Origin: Granulibacter bethesdensis
GTDB lineage: Bacteria; Pseudomonadota; Alphaproteobacteria; Acetobacterales; Acetobacteraceae
NCBI RefSeq assembly: GCF_001889525.1
Contig: NZ_CP018192.1
Location: forward strand, 842,501 to 906,500
Length of the DNA: 64,000 bases
Reading direction: 5' to 3'
Positions 49,304 to 57,012 of this stretch are shown here, in pieces (position 1 is the stretch's first letter; the number at the start of each line of letters is the position of its first letter). Under the pieces are notes generated by a model. The model saw only the letters and a list, made by a program, of their open reading frames with translations, was not told the DNA's origin and ran no database searches. The translations under genes were made by a program, and so were the position numbers.

Positions 49304-50782
49304 ATGGCCGACGCCTCTGCCGAACACATCGTTTTTTTGACTGGACATCTGGCGGAAGCCAGATTGCGCGATGTGCTGCAAGGGTTGGGTCAGACTTCCT
49401 TTACCTGGGAAGTGGCCAATGTCGGCGTGAAGGTCGCGGCGTTGATGACCGGAGCCATCGTTCAGCGTCGTCTGAAAACGCCGGTACAGGCAGACCGGGT
49501 GATCTTTCCTGGCCGGGCCGGGATCGATCCGGATGAAATGCAGGCCCATTTCGGGGTGCGTTTTGAACGGGGGCCGGAGGAACTGGCCGATCTGCCGCGT
49601 TTCCTGGGGCGGAAAGGTGGTCCTCCTGATTTATCGAAGCATGATCTGAGAATTTTTGCGGAGATCGTCACGGCGATTGATCTTTCCCCGGATGCGATTG
49701 TCGAGCGTGCGCGCTGGCTTGCCGCAGATGGGGCGGATGTCATTGATGTCGGCTGCAAGCCGGGCCGTCATTTCGCGCATCTGGAAGATCAGATCCGTGC
49801 CTTGAAACAAGCTGGTTTCAAGGTCAGTGTAGATAGCGGCGATCCGGAGGAATTGCGGCGTGGCGCGCTGGCCGGAGCGGATTTTCTGCTGAGCCTGAAT
49901 GAAGATACGCTCGACGTGGTCGATGGCACTGCGGCGGTGCCGGTGCTGCTGTCCAAACCCCATGGCGATCTGGATAGTCTGGTCCGGGCGGCCAGAAAAG
50001 CGGATGCCAAGGGCATCGACTATATGCTCGATCCGGTGCTCGATCCGATCAATTTCGGCTTTACGGATTCACTGATGCGGTATGTGCGGATCAGGGAAAT
50101 GTTGCCGAAGGCTGAAATCATGATGGGCACCGGTAATCTGACCGAGCTGACCGATGCCGATACATCCGGCATCACGGCCACTCTGGTCGGCATCTGCACC
50201 GAGCTGCGTATTCGTAATGTGCTGATCGTGCATGTCAGCCCGCATACGCGTCGCACGGTGGCGGAACATGATGTCGCGCGCCGTATGATGTTCGCAGCCC
50301 GTGCCCATGCGGAGTTGCCACGCAACTATACCAGTGCCCTGCTGCATGTTCATGATCGCTGGCCTTATGCGCAATCATCCGAAGACATTGCCGGCCTTGC
50401 CAGTGAAATACGCGATTCCAATTTCCGGATTGCCGTGGCGGAAGATGGTATTCACGTTTTTAACGGCTCACTGCATCAGGTTTCAGACGCGGCCTTTCCT
50501 TTCTTCCCCCATCTGGGGGTGGAGCAGGATGGCGCGCATGGATTTTATCTCGGCGCGGAATTGATGAAGGCGGAAATCGCTTACGCCCTCGGCAAACGAT
50601 ATACGCAGGACGAGCCCCTGGATTGGGGCTGCGCCGTGCGTCCGGGGGCAGCGACGGATCGCACTCGGCTTGCGGATGCCGGACATACGCTGAAATCGAA
50701 GCAGGAGCGGGAAGAGCGGAAACGTGCATCCGACACGGCACCAGATGCTTCCCCGCCGACCGGGCAGGATGAAACTCCATGA
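49304..50782 (+). CDS. Dihydropteroate-synthase-like protein (DUF6513 type)
   Basis: A 492-residue protein. Residues about 1-120 (IVFLTGHLAEARLRDVLQGLG; VKVAALMTGAIVQRRL) form a domain specific to methanogen and methylotroph homologues. Residues about 120-400 resemble the TIM barrel of dihydropteroate synthase (WLAADGADVIDVGCKPG; FKVSVDSGDPEELRRGALAGADFLLSLN, in two motifs). The C-terminal tail is charged. DHPS-like proteins in H4MPT clusters are long-standing candidates for a step of methanopterin synthesis, but ordinary DHPS chemistry is not expected, since H4MPT joins the pterin to RFA-P. It overlaps the DUF447 gene by 4 bases. Exact reaction unknown. Confidence 0.78.
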   Translation: MADASAEHIVFLTGHLAEARLRDVLQGLGQTSFTWEVANVGVKVAALMTGAIVQRRLKTPVQADRVIFPGRAGIDPDEMQAHFGVRFERGPEELADLPRFLGRKGGPPDLSKHDLRIFAEIVTAIDLSPDAIVERARWLAADGADVIDVGCKPGRHFAHLEDQIRALKQAGFKVSVDSGDPEELRRGALAGADFLLSLNEDTLDVVDGTAAVPVLLSKPHGDLDSLVRAARKADAKGIDYMLDPVLDPINFGFTDSLMRYVRIREMLPKAEIMMGTGNLTELTDADTSGITATLVGICTELRIRNVLIVHVSPHTRRTVAEHDVARRMMFAARAHAELPRNYTSALLHVHDRWPYAQSSEDIAGLASEIRDSNFRIAVAEDGIHVFNGSLHQVSDAAFPFFPHLGVEQDGAHGFYLGAELMKAEIAYALGKRYTQDEPLDWGCAVRPGAATDRTRLADAGHTLKSKQEREERKRASDTAPDASPPTGQDETP

Positions 50783-51372
50783 TTCGTGAAACGATTGTGA
50801 CGACGCTGTCTGCGGATGGCGTGCCGCATCTGGCTCCGCTCGGGCTGATCCGTGATGGCAGTGACTGGATCGTGGCACCGTTTCATCCATCCACCACGCT
50901 GACCAATCTGCGCGCGCGGGGACAGGCGACGGCCAGCCATACTGACGATGTCCGTGTTTTCGCAGGCTGTCTCACGGGTCGACGCGATTGGCCACTGGCT
51001 CCTTCCGTGTCTGTCGCACCGCCCCGTCTCGCATCGGCTCTGGCTCATGAGGAGCTGGAGGTCATCGGGGTGGAGGAAGATGATTTGCGCTCCCGTTTCC
51101 GCTGTAGAGTGAAGACAGTACAAACGCATGCGCCGTTTCCGGGATTCAACCGTGCCCAGTCAGCGGTGATCGAGGCCGCCATTCTCGCCAGCCGCCTGCA
51201 TATGCTGCCCGCGGACAAGGTGCGGGCGGAGGTCGATTATCTCACCATCGCCATCACAAAGACCGCCGGCCCGAGGGAGCAGGAGGCGTGGGAATGGCTG
51301 CTGGAGAAAATACGCGCCGTTCATCCGGAAATCGGCCTATCAATACCTGCTGTCAGTTTGCGGGACAGCTGA
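50779..51372 (+). CDS. DUF447 family protein, H4MPT-cluster conserved
   Basis: A 197-residue protein beginning IRETIVTTLSADGVPHLAPLGLI, like the flavin-reductase split-barrel fold, with ATASHTDDVRVFAG and FPGFNRAQSAVIEAAILASRL. The DUF447 family occurs in methanogens and H4MPT-using methylotrophs. It is the last gene of the cofactor operon (ATGA overlap with the DHPS-like gene). Its 3' end overlaps the convergent LprI-like gene by 20 bases. No reaction is known to me. Confidence 0.78.
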   Translation: MIRETIVTTLSADGVPHLAPLGLIRDGSDWIVAPFHPSTTLTNLRARGQATASHTDDVRVFAGCLTGRRDWPLAPSVSVAPPRLASALAHEELEVIGVEEDDLRSRFRCRVKTVQTHAPFPGFNRAQSAVIEAAILASRLHMLPADKVRAEVDYLTIAITKTAGPREQEAWEWLLEKIRAVHPEIGLSIPAVSLRDS

Positions 51373-51754
51373 GATCCCAGCTCTGGCATTTCAATTGTGC
51401 AGCCAGATCGTGATTGCGGCTTTCCGTGAGGGTCTGGAGGCATTGCGCATTGATCATTGGCCAGATGCTGCCGCCCTGGTCGGGGCCTCCGCCGGTGCGG
51501 AACAGGCATTCCCGATCACGGTACACAATCCACGCCCTTTGTGCCGCTCGTAGCCTTTGCTGACTGTCAGGGTCGATTTTTTTCAGAAGCTGCTGGTACA
51601 GCGTGTTCATCGTCCTGTCCGCACTGGCAGCCGCCTGTGCCGCGCATTGAGAGAGCTGCATCTGATTGCCATCGGTGCAGTCTGCAGCAAAACCGGTCCG
51701 GCAGACTACAACAAGCAGGCCCGTCAGGCAGGAAGCGAGAAGGATCGTTCGCAT
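51353..51754 (-). CDS. Secreted LprI/DUF1311 domain protein
   Basis: A 133-residue protein with a signal peptide (about 1-23, ending GFA before ADC) and a mature domain of the lysozyme-inhibitor LprI type: Cys-rich, with LRAAQRAWIVYRDREC and ICPMI-like WPMINAQCLQTLTESR. Probably periplasmic or secreted. It lies between two parts of the C1-cofactor cluster, convergent with the DUF447 gene, and has no obvious link to C1 metabolism. Many DUF1311 proteins have no proven inhibitor activity. Confidence 0.82.
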   Translation of the reverse strand: MRTILLASCLTGLLVVVCRTGFAADCTDGNQMQLSQCAAQAAASADRTMNTLYQQLLKKIDPDSQQRLRAAQRAWIVYRDRECLFRTGGGPDQGGSIWPMINAQCLQTLTESRNHDLAAQLKCQSWDLSCPAN

Positions 51755-51776
51755 AGTCTACTTGTCCTGTTATGCG

Positions 51777-52775
51777 TCATGTCAACAGCATGGCAACGGC
51801 GATGGCGGGTGCGAAGCTGCCATCGCCACCCAGCCCGGGCAGGTTGCCGAAACGCTGAAAAGGCCGCCCGAGCCGCGCCGCCAGCTTTTCCAGCACTCTT
51901 ATCCCGATACCGGCCCCTATAACTGGAGCTTCCGCAGACAGGGGGCCGTTGGATAACAGCAACATGGCCGCATCCTGAATCCGCCGCAGCTGCGATTCGT
52001 GCAGCCATTCGGCAAAGCTGCGCATGGTGGTGTCGGAAAAATCCCCGGCATCCGCCCCCGCCATCCGTGCCAGCCGCCGGTGCGAGCCTTCGCAGCTTTT
52101 CGCCCCGCCATCCGCCGAGGGATATTGATCCGCGGCCTCGTCGAGCCATCCGAGAATCCGGTAGATGTCAGCAGCCGTAGCGAAATACTCGGCGGTCAGG
52201 GCGGTGATCCGGCCGTTCAGCGGGGCATGGCTGGCGATGGCCATGACCGGCGTGCGCACCATGCCAGTATAGACCAGCTCTCCGCTCTCAAGCCGCCCCG
52301 CATCAGTGTAGCCAATATCAGCGATCTTTCCGTCACGCAGCAGGATCAGATCGGTGGTGGTAGACCCCATGTCGATCAGCAGCCCGTCACGTACATGGCG
52401 GGCGGCAAGGCTTGCGCTCGCATGCCAGTTAGCGGAGGCAATATCGTCCGTGTGCTGCCCTGCATGTTCCGGCAGAATCCATCCGGCCCGTCCGCCATAC
52501 AGTTTCAGGCGTGGGAGAGACTGCGCGAGCCGGGCTGACAGGGTCGTCACACCATCGGCACGGGATGAAAAAATATCTGCCAGCTCACCCGTCATGGTGG
52601 CGGCATGGCATGGCGCATCGCCGAGATCGGCCAGGGCCTGTGCAATGGCCGCATCCAGATGCTCCAGTCCACGCCAGAGCGGGCAGGGATATTGATGGGC
52701 GGCGACGATTTGCCCCTGTTGACGCCGCACTGCCTTTACATGGGCACCCCCAATGTCCCACCCGAGGACCGTCAT
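51777..52775 (-). CDS. Hydantoinase/oxoprolinase-like ATPase-fold protein, MfnF-like
   Basis: A 332-residue protein of the acetate/sugar-kinase-like fold: VLGWDIGGAHVKAVRR at the N-terminus, MTGELADIFSSRADGV, LLIDMGSTTTDLILLRDG and VIGAGIGIRVLEKLA. In methanogens MfnF couples the aminomethylfuran diphosphate to the glutamyl-tyramine part of methanofuran. The start ATG 52775 is chosen because GGAG lies 6 bases upstream; the longer start at 52790 has no such site. It is divergent from the HisA-like gene. The role in methylofuran synthesis is inferred. Confidence 0.82.
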   Translation of the reverse strand: MTVLGWDIGGAHVKAVRRQQGQIVAAHQYPCPLWRGLEHLDAAIAQALADLGDAPCHAATMTGELADIFSSRADGVTTLSARLAQSLPRLKLYGGRAGWILPEHAGQHTDDIASANWHASASLAARHVRDGLLIDMGSTTTDLILLRDGKIADIGYTDAGRLESGELVYTGMVRTPVMAIASHAPLNGRITALTAEYFATAADIYRILGWLDEAADQYPSADGGAKSCEGSHRRLARMAGADAGDFSDTTMRSFAEWLHESQLRRIQDAAMLLLSNGPLSAEAPVIGAGIGIRVLEKLAARLGRPFQRFGNLPGLGGDGSFAPAIAVAMLLT

Positions 52776-52846
52776 GTTGTTCTCCATCATGTCCGGGTAT
52801 TCATAGCTCGTGTGTGCATCGACAGAAATTCCTCTATAATCGGGGC

Positions 52847-53542
52847 GTGGACATTATACCCGTCATTGATTTGAAGCAGGGACAGGTGGTGCACGCCAGG
52901 CACGGCCAGCGTGACCTTTACCGCCCTATCCAGACGCCACTTTGCGCGGGCAGCGCGCCGCGGGATGTCGTGGCCGGGCTGCTGAAGCTGCACCCATTCC
53001 GCTCGCTTTATATCGCCGATCTCGACGCGATCGAGGGGCAGGGCAGTGCTGCCCCGATCCTACGGGCATTGCGACAGGATTTTCCGGATCTCGACGTCTG
53101 GGTTGATGCCGGCATGCGGGCTGAGGGCGCGCGCGACTGGCTGGATCGTCAGACGCATGGCCGTCTGGTGCTGGGCAGTGAGTCGCAGAATGATGCCGAA
53201 GCCATGTTGTCCCTGACCGGAGAGTCACGTGTCTGCCTGTCTCTGGATTTCAGGGGGGATGTGTTTCAGGGACCACAGATACTGTGGGAAGATGTTGCTT
53301 TCTGGCCGACCAGACTGATTGCCATGACATTGGCGCGGGTTGGATCGGAAACGGGGCCGGATTTGAGCCGTGTGGCAAGGATCGTTGCGCGTGCGGGCCA
53401 TGCACGGCGGGTCTATGCAGCGGGCGGGGTACGCAATGTCGCCGATCTGGAGCGGTTGCAACAGGCTGGTGCCAGCGGCGCGCTGGTTGCAACCGCCTTG
53501 CATGGCGGCACTATCACGCAGAATGATCTGCGGCGTTTCTGA
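52847..53542 (+). CDS. HisA-related TIM-barrel protein of the H4MPT cluster
   Basis: A 231-residue protein resembling ProFAR isomerase HisA: IIPVIDLKQGQVVHARHGQR, SLYIADLDAIEG, DVWVDAGMR, VLGSESQ and RRVYAAGGVRNVADL. It is a divergent group found with methanogen and methylotroph genes rather than with his genes, and no his gene is nearby. GTG 52847 is the likely start because homology begins there; the open frame further upstream runs antisense through the mfnF-like gene. It ends at a strong terminator. Substrate unknown; a sugar-phosphate or pterin-precursor isomerase is possible. Confidence 0.8.
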   Translation: MDIIPVIDLKQGQVVHARHGQRDLYRPIQTPLCAGSAPRDVVAGLLKLHPFRSLYIADLDAIEGQGSAAPILRALRQDFPDLDVWVDAGMRAEGARDWLDRQTHGRLVLGSESQNDAEAMLSLTGESRVCLSLDFRGDVFQGPQILWEDVAFWPTRLIAMTLARVGSETGPDLSRVARIVARAGHARRVYAAGGVRNVADLERLQQAGASGALVATALHGGTITQNDLRRF

Positions 53543-53570
53543 CGGCGTTTGGATGAGTGGCTGAAACGAA

Positions 53571-53597
53571 AAACGCCCGGCCAAAGGCCGGGCGTTT
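53571..53597. terminator. Bidirectional Rho-independent terminator
   Basis: AAACGCCCGGCC (53571-53582), loop AAA, GGCCGGGCGTTT (53586-53597): a perfect 12-bp stem. The A-rich and T-rich flanks allow action on both strands, ending the HisA-like gene and the convergent fae gene. Confidence 0.9.
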
Positions 53598-53624
53598 CCC
53601 TGTGCACAAAAGTGCGCGCGCCAA

Positions 53625-54134
53625 TTAGTTGGCGGCGAACGGATGCTTCACGCTCTTGTACTGAGAGACGACCTCAGAGGCCTTCGGCTCACCGCGAATG
53701 GCGCGGACGAGGGCTTCCTTGGTGGCCTTGTAGTTGTATTCCTGGATCTTCTTGTCGTCTTCGGCCAGCCAGTGGATGAAGACGCCAACGGAGATGAACA
53801 GGTCATCGGCTTCGGCTTCCGGGATGATGCCTTCGGCAACGGCTTCGGCAACTGCCAGAGCCACGCCGTGCTGGGCCGGGCCGAACATCTGGACGGCCTG
53901 CTTGGCGCCCTTGATGGTGACCTTGTTGAACAGGATTGTGTTCGGCTTCACCATCAGGTTCGGTGCAACCACCGCGAGCAGGGTGGAGAAGCCGTCCTTG
54001 TTGTTGGTGAGGGCGTTTGCGAACGCGGTTTCGGCAGCGCTGCCGCGCGGGCCAATGATCAGATCGATGTGAGCGACTTCGTTACCGTCGCCAACCAGTG
54101 ACTCGCCAACCAGGGTCTTCGTGATGACCGCCAT
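53625..54134 (-). CDS. fae: Formaldehyde-activating enzyme
   Basis: A 169-residue protein matching Fae along its length: [20 protein letters not shown] with the conserved His, [54 protein letters not shown] and [20 protein letters not shown]. It condenses formaldehyde with H4MPT to methylene-H4MPT, the entry to the pathway. ATG 54134 has a very good GGAGG site 6 bases away, as expected for a highly expressed protein. It is the last gene of the minus-strand C1 block, 121 bases after the CitG-like gene, so it may have its own promoter. Confidence 0.98.
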   Translation of the reverse strand: MAVITKTLVGESLVGDGNEVAHIDLIIGPRGSAAETAFANALTNNKDGFSTLLAVVAPNLMVKPNTILFNKVTIKGAKQAVQMFGPAQHGVALAVAEAVAEGIIPEAEADDLFISVGVFIHWLAEDDKKIQEYNYKATKEALVRAIRGEPKASEVVSQYKSVKHPFAAN

Positions 54135-54255
54135 GGTGTGTTCCTCCGAATAAATGGCAGGATAGGCTTTTCCTATTACCGCATCGGGTGCAGTATCAGG
54201 AAAACCCGCAACGCCGAGGCCTTGAGGACCACGGCAAGCGCGCGAATATCAACCA

Positions 54256-55104
54256 TTATCGGCGCGATCCCGCAAGGTGCGCAGAGAGGGAATAGGCGAA
54301 TATTGTCGCCACAGTCAGGTCTGCGCTGGTGCCGGGGTTAATCCCGGCGGCTTTCAGTGCGGAATCGAAGGCCAAAATTTCGGTCAACAGAGCCTGGGGA
54401 TGTGCGGCTGTGGCGATTCGGTTGCTCAGTTCCTCTGCCTGTTGGCGGGTGGTCTCGGCGGTTTCTGCATCAAAATTGCGGGCAATATGGCTGTCAGGTC
54501 CGGTCGAAAGGAAATGCAGGAACACCGCCAGAGCCGCCCACTGACGGTCAGTCCAGCGTTTTCTGGTCTCGGCATAGACGGGCAGGGCCTTGTCAAAGAT
54601 ATCCCGAAATCCGTGGCTCCATTGCCTGGCGATCATATCATGCCCGGCGGCGGCTTGCATGGCGGTCAGGATCGGCACGGTCGCGGGGGCACGTACATCG
54701 TGCTCGGCGGCTTCTCCCAGCCCGCCGGGGGAAAGGATGACGATTCCATGAAATATAGCGCTGGTATCCTCCAGACCGGTTTGCGCGATGATGTCGTGTA
54801 TGGCGGAGGACGAAACTTCCCCCGACTCGAACGCCATGGCGAGCGGGGCACAGAGCAGCAGGATGCCGATATTGGTGTTCCGCTGCACCGCGTCCCATGT
54901 TGCCTGTGCGGCATCGCGGATGCGGGGGCCAAGGCTGGCACCGTTGCGGCACAGGGCGGGGGCGGCGGCACGGGCGCTGCGGATGAAATCATCCATCGTG
55001 GCGCCGTGACCATCCGCATAAACATGGATATTGCCCGGCTTGGGGGCCTCCAGCTCTGCCAGACAGGCATCGACGAAGGCTTCGGTGGCAAAGGCGGTGT
55101 TCAT
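54256..55104 (-). CDS. CitG/MdcB-like triphosphoribosyl-dephospho-CoA synthase family protein
   Basis: A 282-residue helical protein of the CitG family: FVDACLAELEAPKPGNIHVYADGHG near the N-terminus (the family's EVTAPKPGLV-like site), MDDFIRSA, NTNIGILLLCAPLA, SPGGLGEAAEHDVR and GTSADLTVATIF. CitG normally makes the prosthetic group of citrate lyase, but no citrate or malonate lyase genes are here. Homologues recur in H4MPT gene clusters, so a nucleotide- or phosphoribosyl-transfer step of cofactor synthesis is the likelier role. The longer open frame upstream of 55104 overlaps the RimK-like gene and is not used. Confidence 0.82.
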   Translation of the reverse strand: MNTAFATEAFVDACLAELEAPKPGNIHVYADGHGATMDDFIRSARAAAPALCRNGASLGPRIRDAAQATWDAVQRNTNIGILLLCAPLAMAFESGEVSSSAIHDIIAQTGLEDTSAIFHGIVILSPGGLGEAAEHDVRAPATVPILTAMQAAAGHDMIARQWSHGFRDIFDKALPVYAETRKRWTDRQWAALAVFLHFLSTGPDSHIARNFDAETAETTRQQAEELSNRIATAAHPQALLTEILAFDSALKAAGINPGTSADLTVATIFAYSLSAHLAGSRR

Positions 55105-55118
55105 GGCATAAAAAACCG

Positions 55119-56024
55119 TCAGCGGCGCAGGCTGGCCAGCATGCGGGAGGCCAGTTGCTCGGCGATGGGATAGGAAACCACCTGCTGCAAACCACGCCAG
55201 CCGGGCATGCTGTTGACCTCCAGCACCAGATATTGTCCGTCCGGGTCGCGGATCAGATCGACGCCGGCATAAGCGGCCCCGACAGCCTGAGCAGCCCGCC
55301 GGGCCAGATCGCACATGTCCGCATCCGGAGTCAGGGCAGAGGGGGTGGCCCCCTGACGGATATTGGTGATCCAGTCATCAGCCTGGCGGATCATGGCGGC
55401 GATCACCTCGCCGTCGCAGACGAACAGCCTGTAATCCTCGTAACCACGCCCATGCGCGGGGATGAAGCGTTGCAGGTAATAGACGTCGTTGACCTCCTCC
55501 GGCGGCGGCAGATCCTCCGCCCGGGCGATCATGGTCAGGCCCTTGCCCTGAGAACCGAACAGGGGCTTCAGCACCAGTCTTTCCTGCACCAGTGCCCGAT
55601 GGGCGATGGCAATAGCGGCATCACGACCGGGAATAGTCCAGCTTGGGGGAGTCGGAAGCCCTGAACGTTGCAGCAGGAAACTGGTCATGGATTTATCGAC
55701 GCAGCGTTCAATCGCGCCGACAGAATTCCAGACCGGCACCCCCATCGCGTGCAGAGCATGCAGCACGCCCAGCCGGATGGTCACGGATTCGAAGCTGCCA
55801 CCCGCGACGGCACGCACCAGCGCGCCATCCGGCAATCTGCCGTCCAGACCGGGGATCAGCAGCCCGTATGGCTGGGTGGTGTCCAGCCCGCAATCGCTCA
55901 GACGTACTGGCAGCAGCGTGGCTCCCGCGGTTGAAAAAGCCGCGCGGAGCATACGCAGATGCCAGTCCTGATCGTCGATGAACACGACGATCAGGGGAGA
56001 TGAGCTATTTACAGGCCGGGACAC
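55119..56024 (-). CDS. RimK-like ATP-grasp ligase of the H4MPT cluster
   Basis: A 301-residue ATP-grasp enzyme: NSVGAIERCVDKSMTSFLLQRSGLPTPPSW, VLKPLFGSQGKGLTMI (ATP-binding loop), YYLQRFIPAHGRGYEDYRLFVCDG, and the metal site DGQYLVLEVNSMPGWRG. The family adds amino acids, often glutamate, to an acceptor carboxylate; MptN of methanogens glutamylates H4MPT. Its GTG start (56024) lies 16 bases after mch. It could glutamylate the pterin or the furan cofactor. Confidence 0.83.
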   Translation of the reverse strand: MSRPVNSSSPLIVVFIDDQDWHLRMLRAAFSTAGATLLPVRLSDCGLDTTQPYGLLIPGLDGRLPDGALVRAVAGGSFESVTIRLGVLHALHAMGVPVWNSVGAIERCVDKSMTSFLLQRSGLPTPPSWTIPGRDAAIAIAHRALVQERLVLKPLFGSQGKGLTMIARAEDLPPPEEVNDVYYLQRFIPAHGRGYEDYRLFVCDGEVIAAMIRQADDWITNIRQGATPSALTPDADMCDLARRAAQAVGAAYAGVDLIRDPDGQYLVLEVNSMPGWRGLQQVVSYPIAEQLASRMLASLRR

Positions 56025-56040
56025 GGTCGCAGGGTCGGGA

Positions 56041-57012
56041 TCAGTTGAATGATGCGTCCAGCAGGGCCTGATCGCGCTTGCCGGCGCGGAAGGTCTCGCC
56101 GGTCTCGATGGCCGTCACCAGCACCTCCGCCGGGCTGAACAGGGACGGATCGATCTTGTAGAAATCGCCTTTCACCGCTGCAAAGATGTCCTTGAACGGC
56201 TTGCCGTAATCGCGGGAGGTCGAGGCAGGCAGCTGCTCGGCCAGCTTGCGGGCTTCCTCGGCGGAGCCTTTGACGAACAGATGCACGCGGCCCGCGAAGA
56301 TAATCGCATCGTTGGTGCGGCCCATGGCGGTTACGAAATCCGGGTGCGGCGGCGGCAGCGGGGCGGAGGCAATGCCGTCCACGACGTTTTCCAGCGGGAA
56401 ATGCAGCTCATGCGTCTTGTGCAGGGCGACTTCCAGCACGCGCCCCACCACCTGCACGGAACCGGCGAGGCTCTGCGTCGGGGCATAGATGATGCCGAGA
56501 TTTTCCGGGGCGACGCGGCATTCCCGCGCCACGCGCTCGACAATGGCGGCCGGCGGTGGTTTGGCGGCTTCCAGCACCAGCACGGCATGGGTGCTTTCAT
56601 CGCGATAGGTCAGTTCCTCGAATAGCTTCTCACCCCGTGCCAGGGCCCGGGCCGGGCCGGAGCCGAGCGCGAAAAAGGAACCGTTCTCGTCCTTATGGTG
56701 CAGGCTCCACCCCGCATACTGGCTGGCAAGGCAGGAGGTGACCGGGTTGGAGGACGCGACAGAGACGCTGAACGGCCAGTTCTCCAGAGTCTGATCCGGC
56801 AGCAGTGTGACGGTGCCGAGACCGCCCATGCAGATGCGGGCCAGTTGCAGGCCGGCTGCGATGCTGCCCGGCACGGCGGAGCCGGCGTCGATCAGCGTCT
56901 CGCCCAGAGAACCGGTGGAGACGCCGATTTTCAGTTCCTCGGCATTGTTGATCATGTCCTGCAGCAAGGCCCATGCGCGGGCATTGACGCTGACGGGGGA
57001 AGCGTTGCTCAT
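56041..57012 (-). CDS. mch: Methenyl-H4MPT cyclohydrolase
   Basis: A 323-residue enzyme hydrolysing methenyl-H4MPT to formyl-H4MPT. Family marks include SVNARAWALLQDMINNAEEL, GSLGETLIDAG, GGLGTV, SSNPVTSCLASQYAGWSL, ALGSGPARALA and PENLGIIYAPTQSLAGSVQ with VVGRVLEVALHKTHEL. Length agrees with the family (about 320). The start ATG overlaps the preceding ATP-grasp gene by 4 bases (ATGA). It acts between MtdB and the Fhc complex. Confidence 0.97.
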   Translation of the reverse strand: MSNASPVSVNARAWALLQDMINNAEELKIGVSTGSLGETLIDAGSAVPGSIAAGLQLARICMGGLGTVTLLPDQTLENWPFSVSVASSNPVTSCLASQYAGWSLHHKDENGSFFALGSGPARALARGEKLFEELTYRDESTHAVLVLEAAKPPPAAIVERVARECRVAPENLGIIYAPTQSLAGSVQVVGRVLEVALHKTHELHFPLENVVDGIASAPLPPPHPDFVTAMGRTNDAIIFAGRVHLFVKGSAEEARKLAEQLPASTSRDYGKPFKDIFAAVKGDFYKIDPSLFSPAEVLVTAIETGETFRAGKRDQALLDASFN

